Under the pieces are notes generated by a model that saw only the letters and a program-made list of their open reading frames with translations, was not told the DNA's origin and ran no database searches. A stretch of 64,000 bases of DNA from Sipunculus nudus (taxonomy: Eukaryota > Annelida > Sipuncula > Golfingiida > Sipunculidae). Below are positions 25,005-38,012 of the stretch, piece after piece (position 1 is the first letter of the stretch; each line of letters begins with the position of its first letter). The position numbers and the translations under genes were made by a program. The DNA lies in contig CM049319.1 of NCBI GenBank assembly GCA_026874595.1, positions 61,078,917 through 61,142,916 of the forward strand. Reading direction: 5' to 3'.

Positions 25005-28000
25005 AACAAGGGACCCATGGGTCACGGCGCTCAGCTGATCGTGATTGGACCATAAATGTTTCTCCACTGTGATACTATATCGAGTCGATAAAGCTTATGA
25101 ATATCATGGACATGTTGGGCTATTATATAGGAATGTAATGTAATATGTGAGTAAATGATAAATGAAATAACCTGACTGATGGATTAATAGAGTCATATAT
25201 AGTGGTTTATTTTTTATTTATTAAAGAGGTGTAGAAAATTGTGATATATTTGAGCAAATATGAATGCAATGACAGCAGGAATAAGCAGTAGTAGAATGAT
25301 GATAAGGCTATTTGTTGAAGGATCTAAAGTGTATGGTAGTCTGCAAGCTTTCAATTTGACAGATATGATGTTATGATTAACTATGCTGATGAAGTGATTT
25401 ATGAATTTGTGACTGTATGACACAATATCTCTTTAGTCTTGACAAGGTACATTATTGTGATGCCCACTATGTCTACATATTACACAATATTGACATAATT
25501 TCTGGTATGTACATAGGTACCTATGGACGAATAGTTATACAAAATATTAAAGTATGAATATATCTGATTCATCTTGTTCTTGCTTACTAAGGCTGACTTT
25601 GGGATGGGGTTCGGAGAAGGGAAAAGTGAGGGCAGCACGAAGGTGGATGTAGAAATATTCTATTGTAATGTTTTTTATTTATATAAGAATATGAAAAGCT
25701 AAGAGGAAAGGGGCCCTCCTACTTGGTTATAGTAAAGTTCTAAATATATGATTGCAAACTAATACTCTGACAAGACTGTCATGAAGAAAAACAGTAAAAG
25801 TTTTGAGATACTGTAATGTATGAAAATTTACAGATGGAAAATTTACAGATGGACAGGCAAGTGGACAGAATGGACTAATACCTTTATTTCACTTTCAAGG
25901 GAATAATGCATTTAAGTTTATATATAAGCCTATTTTTTTTAAGCATATCCACTTTTTCCATTAAGAAGTTTTTATCTGAATCATTTTTTTTATTTACAGG
26001 TTTTATAAATTTTAAATGAAAAAACCTGAAAATATAAGTTAAAATATTAGAATTGTTGCAAAAGTTGCAATCATTATATATACAGAGTAAAAAACTGAAA
26101 CTATAAGTTAAAATATTAGAATTGTTGCAAAAGTTGCAATCATCATATATCCAGAGTGTAGCTCATATTGGGTCATATTATGCATACACATATATTTTAT
26201 TATTTTTAAATCATAAATGTTTAAACTGAATTTAAAAGAAAATAATGCCACAACATGGCATCTACAAGAATATTCCTTGAATCACTATTAAAAAGTTTTG
26301 CACATTGGAGTTTTCAGTACCTGCTTAATTTTATTCACCAAAATAAAATAAAATATTCAGTAAATTTGATAAAATAAAACATCTTTTCAAATAAAGTATA
26401 CATACTGTTGGTTGAATGAGAAACAAACAATATAATTGTGCTAATTACTATCCAAGTTTAAATTAATTACTGAAATTAGTAGTCAATTTCACACCTGGTG
26501 AAGTTTTTACTCCTCTGAAGTAAGGAATTACTTATCTCATGAACATCCACACTTTCATAGCAATACACCACTTAGTGGACACAATTAAATGTACACTTTA
26601 ATCATTGTAACCCTGGTGGTACAATACAAAATCTAAAATGTAGCATAGCCTAGAATAAGAATGAATCACATACAGAAAATAATAACATTCATCTAGTTTA
26701 TGCACCATCTGGGGGGGGGGGAGTGCAGAGCAGAGGGGAAGCCTGCTGGTAGGAGCCAAGCTGACCCAAGGCAAGCTGCCTGGGGTGGGTTACATAATGC
26801 AAGTGAAGGCTGTACTACTAGGTGGGCTAGATGTAAACAACACTTGACATGGTGTATGAAAACATGAATAAAAGCTATTCTTTCCAATCAATTTCTTTGA
26901 AATTTCAGATTTTAAAAGATTAAATCCTTATGTATATATGCTGTGAAAATTAAATCAACAGTGCCAAAGTTGGATAAAATTTAAGGTATTGATTTTTTAT
27001 TTTTGCTAATAACTTGAAAAATTTGCAAAATTCAGATCTAATTTTGGGTAAACAATTGAATCTTGATTAAATAAAGTTATATTCCTGAAAAAAAGTCTCT
27101 GGGTTCAGCAATTCTCATGTGAGTAAATATATTTCCTGATTTTTTAACAAATTGCATTATGTTTTTGGCCCATAACTTCAAAATAATACCCAATACTAAC
27201 CTAATTTTTGGTATGTTCATAGAAAATGTATTAAAGAATGAAAATCCTAAATACGATCAAAAACAGATCAGAGGTTTTGATATTAGGCAGCCCTGAAGTG
27301 TAACAATGGCTTTTTTTATGGAAAACGGAGTTTTTTTCCCTTAATATCTCGAAGTCCTGAACAAAGTCCTAATGACCCAATTTTCGGTATGGTAGGAGAT
27401 TTTGGGGACATCTAAAATTATGTCAACAGCCTGGGGAGCATAGAGATGTGCACTGAATGACCTACAGTCATCAAAGTGGACTGCTTGACAATGTAAGGGA
27501 ATACAACAAGAGCCTCCAAAAAAATTCAATAACTAGCCTAATTTTGCAGCTTTTATTTTCAAATTTCAGATTTTAATAGATTAAATCCTTATGTATATGT
27601 CAGAGACTAGATTAAAATCCAGGCGGATTTTAAATTCGCCTAGACGAGATTGCGATTGTGATCTCGCCTAGGCGAGATTGCAATTGTGATCTCGGCTAGA
27701 CGGATTTTAAACTCGCCTAGACAAGATCACAATCGCAATCTCGCAATCCATCATGGAGCAGGCCAGGATTTTAATCTCGCCTAGGCGAGTTTAAAATCTG
27801 TCTGGTGTCATCCAAGCGAGTTTAAAATCTGCCTGATATTACTTAGGCGAGTTTAAAATCTGCCTAGGCGAGATTAAAATAGTGATCTGATCTAATTTCC
27901 TAATATATTAAGCATTGTAATTGACATATGAAAGATGTTTTCAGTCGGATTTTCAATATTTTAACACTGAATGGTTATATATAGTTAAAAGGTAATACTG

Positions 28001-28796
28001 TAGATTCAGATATTATCGTGGGCTTAAAATTTCGTGGTTTTGGTGCTAAAAGCATATCGTGGGGTATTTGAATTCGTGGAAAGAGACTGGAAGTATTTAT
28101 AAATCGTGGTTCATAAATCTTCACGTACATACTTTAGAAAAGAGCTTATTATCGGCATACACATCGGCAACTCAATGTAGTAGCGTATTACTCTATGTGC
28201 TTCCCCCACAATCATTACAAGTGTTGTACAAACAAGGTTCGCCCGCTCCCTCAGTGCCTTCTGTACGGAGATTAATTAGGCGTGACGGGCGCGTGCTGAT
28301 CCATTTATCGGCCAAAGCTAATCGTCCCCTTATTATTTAATTGTACTTTACGAGAAATAATTAATAACAACTGTTGATGAATAACAGAAATAAGGATGTA
28401 AATTAATCAGGAGTACGTCAAATATTTATGATATTATTATGATTTTAAATAGACAGCTCCTATCTAAGATCATAATATCGCCCACACAAAACTTACCTTT
28501 CGGCGGTGGTAGTTTCATCCCGTGTTCGGCCCAGTGATTAATTTGTGGGAGAAACCTACACCCTAACATGTGCACGGATGGATAAACAGGTCGGAGAAAC
28601 CCAGTGAAACCCCAAGGAAGCCCAGTGCTTACCGTTAATTGGACCCCTCGTGCATCCCGAGAAACCCACAACATTAAAACGCAGACAATAAACGAAGCCC
28701 CCTATGAAACCCCACTGCAGTCATTGCAATGATGTGCTCTTTTCGGGATTTTGTCATAATCACTTGTACGTGTGACGACCTGCACGGCCCTTTTAA

Positions 28797-28804
28797 TATA
28801 AATA
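28797..28804 (+). promoter_or_regulatory. TATA box of the transposase gene
   Basis: TATAAATA about 100 bp upstream of the transposase ATG, inside the transposon. A plausible core promoter; the transcription start is not known. Confidence 0.5.
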
Positions 28805-28902
28805 CACCCCCGTGATAGCCCTGGTCATTCATTCTTCGATTACTTCAACTTAGTGCCACGTCAACTTTTTAAAGCTCATAACTCTGCTAGATATAGCCTG
28901 CG

Positions 28903-30357
28903 ATGTCTCTCCTAAATTGGCTAAAATCTCCAAAGCCAGTAAAACGACCAAGTTCGCCATGCCTGCCAAATCCACAGGACTGCGACACAAAAGAGGATGC
29001 TCTCTTGTTCGAGGCTGCAAACAACGCTGTCGAGTCCAGCGAGTTTGTCACACCTTCCAGCAAGCGTCGCCGTGGTGAATACGGACACTACTCAGCCGGT
29101 GACAGAGCCAAAATTGGACGGTCTGCAGTCGAGATCGGTGTGGCTAAAACTGCGAGAAAATTTTCACAGATTTTGGGGAAAAGGCTCTCAGAGACTACCG
29201 TGCGCAGCATTCGTGACCGCTACGTCAAGGTGAAAAAACAGCTCTATAGTGAACCCAACTCCCTTCCACGCAGCCTGCTAGGACAACCCCTGATGCTGGG
29301 AGATCTGGATGTTAAAGTGCAAGGTTACATCTCTGCTTGTCGTAAGAGTGGTGCTGCCGTCACATCGAGAATGGTTATGGCCGCAGCTGATGGAACTGTC
29401 CGCAAGCTAGCACCATCCCAGCTGGCTTGTAACGGAGGCCCCATTGTTATCTCAAAGAGCTGGGCCCGCTGGCTGCTGCGCCGTATGGGATTTGTTCAGC
29501 GGAAGGCAACTAAGGACGTTAAACACCTTCCAAGCGATTTTGACTTCATCAAGGCCGAGTACCTCAAGCGCATTGATAAAGCGACAAAGGATGGCGATAT
29601 TCCTGATGAGCTTATCATCAACTTTGACCAGACAGGCTGCCAGCTCACACCTGGAGGAGACTGGACAATGGAGAAAGAGGGCCAGCGTCAGGTGACCATA
29701 GCGGGGAAAGATGACAAGCGGCAGATCACCCTCCTGTTGTCCGTGACGAAATCGGGTGCCCTGTTGCCGCCCCAGCTGATCTACGCCGGCAAAACAAACA
29801 GATGCTTACCTACAGCCCCATTCCCAGGTGACTGGAACGTGACATGCTCACCAAATCACTGGAGTACTTTTGAGACCATGGTGGAATTTGTCGAGAAAAT
29901 CCTTGTGCCGTATGTCACGCATCAACGCACAGTGCTGGGGAAACCAGAGCAGACAGCCCTGGTGATTTGTGATGTTTACAAGGCCCACCAGAAAGAAGAA
30001 GTCCGCAAGTGTTTGGAGGCCAACAACATCTGGATAATCTACGTCCCTGCCTGTTGCACAGACAAATTACAGCCATTGGACCTAAGTTTGAACAAAGAGT
30101 ACAAACAGGAGCTGAAGGCGCTGTATCATGAGTGGTACGCCGGACAGGTGATGTCTCAACTTGATCAGCGTGAGGAGGAAGCTGGGGATGACTTCTCTGT
30201 TGATTCAGCACTTGAGCGCGTGCAGGTGGATAACCGTTTGTCAGTGATCAAGCCTATTCACGCTCGGTGGGTGATAAAGGTACATCATCAGATGGGCAGT
30301 CGCTGCAGCTTGATCCAGGATGGATTCATCAAAGCTGGCATACTCTCGAGAGACTGA
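28903..30357 (+). CDS. Pogo-like DDE transposase, intact, 484 aa
   Basis: The enzyme would cut and rejoin the ends of the surrounding transposon in the nucleus. Residues about 60-110 look like a helix-turn-helix DNA-binding region, after a basic KRRR patch (54-57) that may be a nuclear signal. Residues about 130-200 resemble the second, CENP-B-like DNA-binding helices. The catalytic DDE_1 fold follows: D242 in NFDQTG, D357 in VICDVYKAH, and D387 or D393 in CCTDKLQPLDLSLNK as the third acid. Length is normal for the family and there is no stop or frameshift. It is intronless, with a TATA box upstream and AATAAA downstream. The second-acid motif departs from the FDxFxGQ form I know from relatives. 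Flanking TIRs and a TA duplication show a transposon rather than a domesticated host gene. Whether it is active is not shown. Confidence 0.88.
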   Translation: MSLLNWLKSPKPVKRPSSPCLPNPQDCDTKEDALLFEAANNAVESSEFVTPSSKRRRGEYGHYSAGDRAKIGRSAVEIGVAKTARKFSQILGKRLSETTVRSIRDRYVKVKKQLYSEPNSLPRSLLGQPLMLGDLDVKVQGYISACRKSGAAVTSRMVMAAADGTVRKLAPSQLACNGGPIVISKSWARWLLRRMGFVQRKATKDVKHLPSDFDFIKAEYLKRIDKATKDGDIPDELIINFDQTGCQLTPGGDWTMEKEGQRQVTIAGKDDKRQITLLLSVTKSGALLPPQLIYAGKTNRCLPTAPFPGDWNVTCSPNHWSTFETMVEFVEKILVPYVTHQRTVLGKPEQTALVICDVYKAHQKEEVRKCLEANNIWIIYVPACCTDKLQPLDLSLNKEYKQELKALYHEWYAGQVMSQLDQREEEAGDDFSVDSALERVQVDNRLSVIKPIHARWVIKVHHQMGSRCSLIQDGFIKAGILSRD

Positions 30358-30607
30358 TGTGCTGTCTTCATTAACTAGACTAACTTACTGGATGTGCTTT
30401 TTTTTCATGAACAGACTTTTTGACGTCTGAATACATTTAAACCAAGTTTTGTGCCAGATCCTACGGAAAAGAACCGACGATCATGTTACTGTATTTTTAA
30501 TTTATTGCTGCATGATACTGTATTATAGTGTATATACGTGCTTTTAATATTGATTCTGAGGTGTGTATTTGCGTATGGTATACCTATAATTTTAATACGG
30601 TATACTG

Positions 30608-30613
30608 AATAAA
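30608..30613 (+). terminator. Polyadenylation signal of the transposase gene
   Basis: AATAAA about 250 bp after the stop codon and inside the transposon. A likely 3' end signal for the transposase mRNA. Confidence 0.5.
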
Positions 30614-31718
30614 GGCAGTTTATTAAATTTATTTTGCTCTGTGAGATTACTTGTATTTGCATGTCTCATAAATAACCTTGGAAGAATTCACTGCATGGTC
30701 CTGTTTAAAACCTTTCACAAATGTGAGACTAAAACAAGTCTATTGCGCTTTTTTTTTTTGGAATATTTACATTTAGATATGAAGCATGTCATGCAAGCAG
30801 GAAATCGGTCGGCTTAAATTATTGTTATACAATACAACTGGCAACTCTCTTTAACAAATATTCATGGATTATTCGATAATTGAACTGATACTTTCAAGGT
30901 AAACATCCATTATTATACATAGAATCAGTACTCCATAAAAAAATGCGATCTGAACGTCAAGGTGTTCTTGAGCGATATTAGCAGAAATTCACATGTATCA
31001 TCAAAACCCCCAATAGAATCGCAGAAATTGATATAATATATAAATAATTACATCTTAATCACCAGTTTAATTAATAATATTATAACCAAAAAAAAAAAGT
31101 TTATGTGGCTTTATTGAAAATTCATCAAACAGCGTTGGGCGAGGTCGATCCCGTGCTGCCGTCGTTGTCACTGAATGCAGGTTACTCCTCAAGACGGGTC
31201 ATTTGATAACCGGGTGATTTTTTGATCGTCGGAATCATAAATTCGTGGATTCTCTTGAACCACGAAAACCACGAAAATAAAATCCCAACTAATATTTCTG
31301 AATCTACAATATATTTATTAATATTTACAGAATATTATAGTATTAATGTAATAATTAACTTTTTTACAGTAATGCAATAGTTATTCATGTGATAATTAAC
31401 ATTAATTTTGGAAACAGAATTATGAAATAGATATTTGATTATTATTTGCACCTTTGATGTGTTTCATGTGGTCTACAGCATCCTTATCATACCAATTATT
31501 TGCAAAACATTTATTAATCTTTATTTTTTTTCTCCAGTTTTCTTAAAAAACTTGTGTTTGTAAATATCACTTATAATTTTTACAAAAAAATAATTTGTAA
31601 TTGTATTTAAATATATGCAATTAGAGAGTAACAAGAGGTATATTGAAGCACACTTATGAGATATTATGAAGAGCAAATCTTGGGGGAAAAGTCATCCACT
31701 TGCATATTGAATCAATCA

Positions 31719-31744
31719 TAGATAGATAGATAGATAGATAGATT
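31719..31744 (+). repeat. (GATA)n microsatellite
   Basis: About six tandem GATA units within the AT-rich interior of foldback K1. Confidence 0.95.
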
Positions 31745-34459
31745 AGTCTAGATAGCTATTACTTCACTATTTAATGAGTATATTACACATTAACATAAAC
31801 AATCATCCTATTTGATAGTTCTTACAGGACAAACATAACAAATTAGTTGGTTGATCTAGTTCAAATGTTTCTTTTCACCCAGGTATTCAACATTCAACAG
31901 TCAAAACATGTACACTTATGGTACAAAATATGCAGGGTATCAGTATTTATGATGGACTTTGATACACCATCCTTTTTTTTTTTGGTAATTAAACATCATA
32001 TGAGAAAAGGTAAAAGTTGATACACAGATGTATGCATGTGAATATTTCTTTTTCTTATTTAGTCTTTTCTTATAATGTATATAATATTCTTCTGATCTTT
32101 TTTTTAATGTTTTGTGAGGCATTTTGTGAAGCTTCAATATTTATGTAGACTGTGTTACAAGATAACTGCCTTTTTTTGGACAGTATTATATCATATCAGA
32201 AAAAATATGATTTCTAGATTCATAGAGTAATAGATCATTTATGCATGTGAACATGCATTGAATTATATTGATAAAAAATAAATGAGCTATGTTCCTTTTG
32301 TCTTTTTAAAATACTACATTACTAATATTACTAATACCAGTTTCCCTTCAAATAAATATTGACAACAAAATTATTATGTAAATAAGCAGCAGCAGCCCAC
32401 ATCATATATCATTTTAATATGCCATATACAATACCAATGTAAGTTTCTTATTACCTAGTTTATAAATAAAAATATAAAATAAAAAAAATTAATGTTAATT
32501 ATTACATAAATATTATAATATTCTGTAAATATTATTAAATATATATTACTTGTGAACTATACATAACCATATTAATAAAAAATATATAATATAAAATATT
32601 CCATTTCCAAAATTAATGTTAATTATTACATTAATAATATAATATTCTGTAAATATTAATAAATATATAACTTGTGAACTATACATAACCATTCTGTGTT
32701 AAAATATTAAAAATCTGACTGAAAACACCTTTCCTAAGTCAATTACAATGCATAATTTATTGGGAAATTAGATCAGATCACTATTTTAATCTCGCCTAGG
32801 CAGATTTTAAACTCGCCCAAGTGATATCAGGCAGATTTTAAACTCGCCTGGATGACACCAGACAGATTTTAAACTCGCCTAGGCGAGATTAAAATCCTGG
32901 CCTGCTCCATGATGGATTTTAATCTCGCCTAGGCGAGACTGCGATTGTGATCTCGTCTAGGCGAGTTTAAAATCCGTCTAGCCAAGATCACAATTGCAAT
33001 CTCGCCTAGGCGAGATCACAATCGCAATCTCGTCTAGGCGAATTTAAAATCCGCCTGGATTTCAATCTCGTCTCTGACATATACATGGTCTGAAAAATTA
33101 AATCCACAGTACTTACAGGAAAAAAACATGCCATGGCCAAAGTTGGGCAAAATTTAAGGTACCAATTTTATATTTTTGCCAATATTTAAAAAAATTTAAC
33201 AAATTTTGATCTAATTTTTGGTATACAATTAAATTTTGATTAATATAAGTTGTATTACTGGAAAAAAGTCTCTACCTTTAACACTTTTGGTCTTAAGTGA
33301 CCAAATATCTTCCTGATTTTTTTACAAAGTCCATTATGTTTGGGCCCATAACTTTTTTAAATTATATAATACTGACTTAATATCTGGCATGTACATAGGA
33401 ACTATATAGAGGAATATTTATGGTAAATATGAAGAAAACCAGATGAGTGGTTTTGATTTTAGGCAGTCCTGAAGTGTGAAAATAGATTTTTAATAAAAAA
33501 TTGAGGTTTTTCCTTAATATCTCAGAGGAACGAAGTCCTATTGACCCAATTTTTGGCATGGTAGGAGATTATGGGGACATCTAACTGTATGCTGAAATTC
33601 AGATTCGTAGGTCCAACGGTGTCGAAACGTGCCAGTCTTACGGACGGACATCCAGACGGACAGACGGACGGATGGACGGACAGACAGACGGACGGACGAC
33701 GGACAATGGACCATGACTATAGCTCAGATGACTTATAGTCAGCTGAGCTAAAAATTATTAACAATAACAAACCCTTAAAAGATAATAACCTTTAATACCA
33801 TAAACATACCCTAGTCCAGAGTGGTTCCAAATATATATTACAGCGGTTTCAAATATATTATAAACTTTACATGTTAATTTTCATTAAGTAGGCACTTGCA
33901 TCAAGTAACAGCTTCCTTGATACAGTTTTTTCAGCTTTGATCTTCACTATCAAAGTATAGAAATACGAAGAAAAAACGATAAATGCTTACTGGGATGCAG
34001 ATCCCTGCCTGAACTGGCTTAGTTCAAACCAGTTCATAAATAGGGAATGCCTTAAGATCCTACCATTGTTTCATGTATGAGAGAGAGATTAATAATTCAG
34101 TATCTTTGGTGCAAGAAGTGCAGAGAGCTGTCTTGACACAAGTGACTTGTTGAATTTTAAAGTGTTGCTTGTTTTTACACACATCCATAGCCAGTTATTG
34201 GCACTGTCATATATGGAATGATGGTGCATTTAATGATACAAACTTTTGTTACAAAGAAAAAGGATATTTTTAAAATGAATAAGGCAGCTTCATAAGCACA
34301 GGAGAAGAAGCATGAAGCAACTCAGGAAATAAAATTGTAAGGCAGCTGCTCTATTATAGTGGTTCTGATTGGATCTCTAGTATTTTAATAAAATTTACAT
34401 CATTTAAGAAAAGTGGTTTCTGAAGAAGCAGCGTCAATTTCAATTCCTATGCACAGGTG

Positions 34460-34891
34460 AGGTTTGCAGGTTTTACCCAACACCTTGATAAAACCCTAGT
34501 ATGACCCAGAAACCCTGGGTTTTACCTCTGATTCCTATATCAGTTAATGTGATATGCTCTGTACAGCCAAAAATGAGTTAAAGTGGTAAAAAACTTCTGT
34601 AATATTAGACTGAGGCGATGTGGTCAGACCCACTTTGCTTGCACAACAAATATTTACAAAATGTGTTATAACTTATAACCTAAACCTTTGCTGACCAGTA
34701 TGAAACTAAGCATGGATCCTGTTTGATAAAAGCAAACAAACACAGAAAAAGCCTAGGTAATAACTAATAAGCTGGGCAACACCCTGGGTAAAACACAGGT
34801 AAAACCTGGGTTAATTACTTTAACCCAGGTTTTATCCACTGGGTTTGGTAAAACAGGTTTTACTATTACCTGGGTCAAAGGCTAACCCTGT
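34460..34891. mobile_element. MITE/foldback M2 with GGTTTTACC modules
   Basis: Second copy of the M family. The 3' half repeats CCTGGGT and GGTAAAAC words in both orientations (34780-34870). Shares its central ATGAGTTAAAG and CTGATTCCTAT with M1. Confidence 0.7.
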
Positions 34892-34924
34892 GTTCAGATA
34901 CCAAGTGAGCTGTGGCTCTGAGGC

Positions 34925-35080
34925 TTGGGTCAAGTACATGTATTTGTACTTGGTACTTGTACTTAAGAACAAACACCTGAGTACTTGCGATGTACTTGTA
35001 CTTGCCAAAAAGTGTCCTTAAAAAATCAAGTACTAGACCAGTACAAGATTTGTATAAATCAAAAGCTGAACTACTTGTAC
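34925..35080. repeat. Degenerate TACTTG-rich repeat
   Basis: Many copies of TACTTG, GTACTT and their complement CAAGTAC within about 150 bp, irregularly spaced. Non-coding simple-sequence-like DNA. Confidence 0.7.
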
Positions 35081-38012
35081 TGAAGTAATGACTCCTCCCT
35101 GTTCTTGACCCAGGCCTGGACTCTCCTCAACCCTGACATCAGACTTAAGAAACATACACCCTGTCACACAAAGTGCACACAGAATGAATACAATCAGCTG
35201 AATTTATAAGCAGTGTTTAACACATACTAAAAAGGTCCAGTGCTCCCATTGAAAATTTCAACAAGGTGGCCCTCAGATTGGACACAAGACTTGCAAGACC
35301 AGTCACACATTTCAACCACTTCAAACTGTGTGCCAATCACAGCCCTAAACTTCTGTGACTTATGGCCTCTCAAGGTCTGTAATAAATGGCTTTTGACACA
35401 GGACAAACATTCCTCATATTCTGAATAACTTGTTCTTGGGCAATCACTACTGACATGCCAAACAAATGTTAAATCTGCAGACTCCAGTTTAAAGCATATA
35501 TGATCCTAACAGTTTACAAAGTGTAGAATGAGATATCCAATATACCACAAGCAAATATGTATTGAAAAAATTTTGCACATTATTCTAACAAGGTATTAAA
35601 CCTGCATGCCCCTTCAAATAATACAGGCTTCCACTACATACATACTTAGTTTATCCAAACGGTGTGCTGTTTGCACAAGACACGCGACTGCTTCCCAAGT
35701 GTTCAGTCAACATAATTTGAAAAGGATTACAACAAATAATGCTCATCAAATATATACTTGCTAAACAAACAGGTACCAAGGCCCTGGCACGTTTTTAACC
35801 TGCCTCTTTATTGGTAGGACTTCATGTGAAAACATGATTATTCCTGCAATTTCAGTCTACAATCTGCTAGTAGCACTACTGACTTGAAAGCCGCAACTTT
35901 CATCTTCCTTTTAGCCTATCAGATGATAAAATCAAAGTTGATATTAATGAGATAATTATATCAGGTTAATAAGGTTTTGTGTTGCTTCTTAGGTGTTCTT
36001 CAAGCAGATATTAACCTATTAAACCCATACTTCTATATTTTTGTAATATGTTTAATTACTTGCTTGACATGCTTCCAAATCTTTTCCAAAGCTCATACTG
36101 CAGACCTACGATACATCCACTAATTAATATTGTTACATTTAATAAATCCTTGCATTACAAACACTTCCTAGCATACAATCCTCAGATAACATGACTAATG
36201 AACAAATTGTGATTTCTCAGAGACAATACAGTTGCAGAGAACATCACCATTTACTGAATATTTGCATGCAACCATAGAGGTACATGCATATTTGAAATTC
36301 CTGCAAGTGCTCTAGCTTTCTGATGGCTGCCACTGCACAGCACCTCCATGAAATAAATGATGTACTGACATCTTCTATCAATCAACATACCACTAAAATT
36401 GCCTTGTTTGTTTGTCTGTCCCAGAACTTTTGCAGATACTAGCCATGACAGTGTACCAGTTTTGCTATCAGGATCAGTCAATCATATGCCCTCACTTATC
36501 GCACATCAACTTGGCCCTTCCACTTGCACAGAACTGAATCCTGGCAGCATCACATTGAGTTTGGCCACCCAACATCACACTGTGCTCAGGATTTCTGACC
36601 TTTACCTTGGCATATTACAACGAAGGCATATACAGATTTGTTCCATATCTACCAACAGACTTCTCTACCTTACAGGTCTTGGGAGTTCACTACCTTAAAG
36701 GTCTGGCCACACAATATGCGGAAACATACTCTTCCTCTGCAATGGGACGAAATGGGTCCCCATTTTAATTTTTATAGTTCTTTGATTAATTTGAGGTTCA
36801 AACACACAAGGCAATATATATATTGCTTGAAAATCATTCAAATATTTGTAAAAAAAATCATGTGACTGCTAGCAAAGAGTCTGTGTATTTAAAAGTGTCA
36901 TTTGCATGCATGTGTAATGATGTATGTATGCAAAATAGTGCAAGTCACGCGTCTTTTCAGGTCCTTCTGGATCCTCTTCTCACTGTGCAACTAAAAACTT
37001 CCTCAAGTTGACTCACATGACCTGGAGCACTTTTACACACATACACCCAATGGAGATAACAGTATGTACAGCTAAACATTTAAACATCAATTTAAGATTC
37101 TGAATGAAAAAAGGGTTGTACTCACCTCCAGTTGAGTGAATCTGTCGGTTTTCTTTATAAGGTATCCATATAGCCATCTGGGCAGTAATCCATTAGTAAG
37201 TAAATTCTCTGGGCATATGAAGATGCAACTTTGCCAGTGCTCCATACACTGCCCACACATTTGTATTAAACCATACAAATACAGTTAAAAAAGAACTCAA
37301 GTGTATGAATGAGTATTAAAGCACATGGCAAACGAGTGTCAACACAAGTTTCATCAGCTACAGCTCACAGGTTTTTATACACCCGTCTATCACCACAGAT
37401 GCAGGATAAATCCCATACCCCGTGGCCACTTGGGGAGTTAAGAGGTGGGAAATGCTGTGACAATTCCTAATTATTTTGTACAACTCACAGAAAGGACCAG
37501 GACAGATATACAGATGATGCTTGAATATACCACACTGATGTATCCCAGGTATCAGCTGGGGGGAGGTTCTTGGGTCTTGTTTTTCCGCTTTGGTGAAAGA
37601 TGCATATTATTCCCTTGATGGTGTTATTTATGGTTTTGGATCCACTGTGCCATCCCCCAAACAATCCAGTATTCCTCCTTTCACATTATCTGGGGGTACA
37701 GGCAAGAGATTTGTATCCCCTTGAAAGGGTGTGCCATGCATAAATGTTGTAAATGTTATAAACAAAAACATCAACAAAATCTGGATGATTATATGTATTG
37801 CCATGGAGGAGGTACCATACCACTGTATATCCATGCACACGATTCCATCACTGCAGATTCCATCAGTAACTTAGTATACCAGCATACATTTTGGAACAAT
37901 TCATCTTTGCATCAAACAGCACGCTCATTCCACTGGCGGGACTTGCAACATGCCAGTGCAGAAATTCAACAAACCCCATGGTGATAATGCAAATATAAAG
38001 GCAAACCTGTTT

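Larger units (their letters stand above)
27998..31309 (+). mobile_element. Intact pogo-like DNA transposon
   Basis: Ends CTGTAGATTCAG (27998) and CTGAATCTACAA (to 31309) form imperfect TIRs of about 45-60 bp that also share TTTCGTGGTTTT. It is flanked by TA on both sides (27996-27997 and 31310-31311). K2 carries the uninterrupted site with a single TA, which proves a TA duplication. The 3312-bp element holds one transposase gene in the same orientation. TA duplication and a DDE_1-type protein fit the Tc1/mariner-pogo group. Its coding part is more GC-rich than the surrounding DNA. Confidence 0.9.
27591..33086. mobile_element. Foldback element K1 with modular palindromic TIRs
   Basis: The left arm starts ATGTATATGTCAGAGAC (27591) and the right arm ends with its reverse complement at 33086. 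Arms of about 400-600 bp are built of alternating modules such as CTCGCCTAGGCGAG, TTTTAAACTCGCC and GCGATTGTGATCTCG. The left arm continues past the pogo-like insert (31310 to about 31540). The interior, about 31540-32590, is AT-rich and non-coding. Without the insert K1 is about 2.2 kb. It sits inside a core unit of E4. Flanks are TATA-like, so the exact duplication is ambiguous. Confidence 0.8.
25005..33750 (+). mobile_element. Helentron-like element E4, outer layer of a triple nest
   Basis: 5' end AACAAGG and hairpin GACCCATGGGTC (25012-25023), then GGCGCTCAGCTG. 3' hairpin 33720-33750, preceded by a GGAC/GGACAGAC-rich microsatellite. 25652-27410 matches E3. The second core unit is split at about 27590 by foldback K1 and resumes at 33087 (GAAAAATTAAATCC). 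Without K1 the element would be about 3.25 kb. A stretch at about 27420-27540 is unlike other E copies. Non-coding itself. Confidence 0.75.
33751..38012. other. Intergenic DNA and probable Kv1 3' region
   Basis: No coding exon recognised. It contains MITE M2 and a TACTTG-rich patch. The part nearest 38012 lies downstream of the Kv1 stop and may be its 3' UTR; no poly(A) site could be fixed. Confidence 0.5.

Noticed and set aside
36399-36698. 99-codon plus-strand frame downstream of Kv1
   Set aside because: No recognisable motif; it lies antisense to the probable Kv1 3' region.
37400-37440. ACCCCGTGGCCACTTGGGG, resembling the family A 3' hairpin
   Set aside because: The match is partial, with no core repeats or microsatellite beside it.
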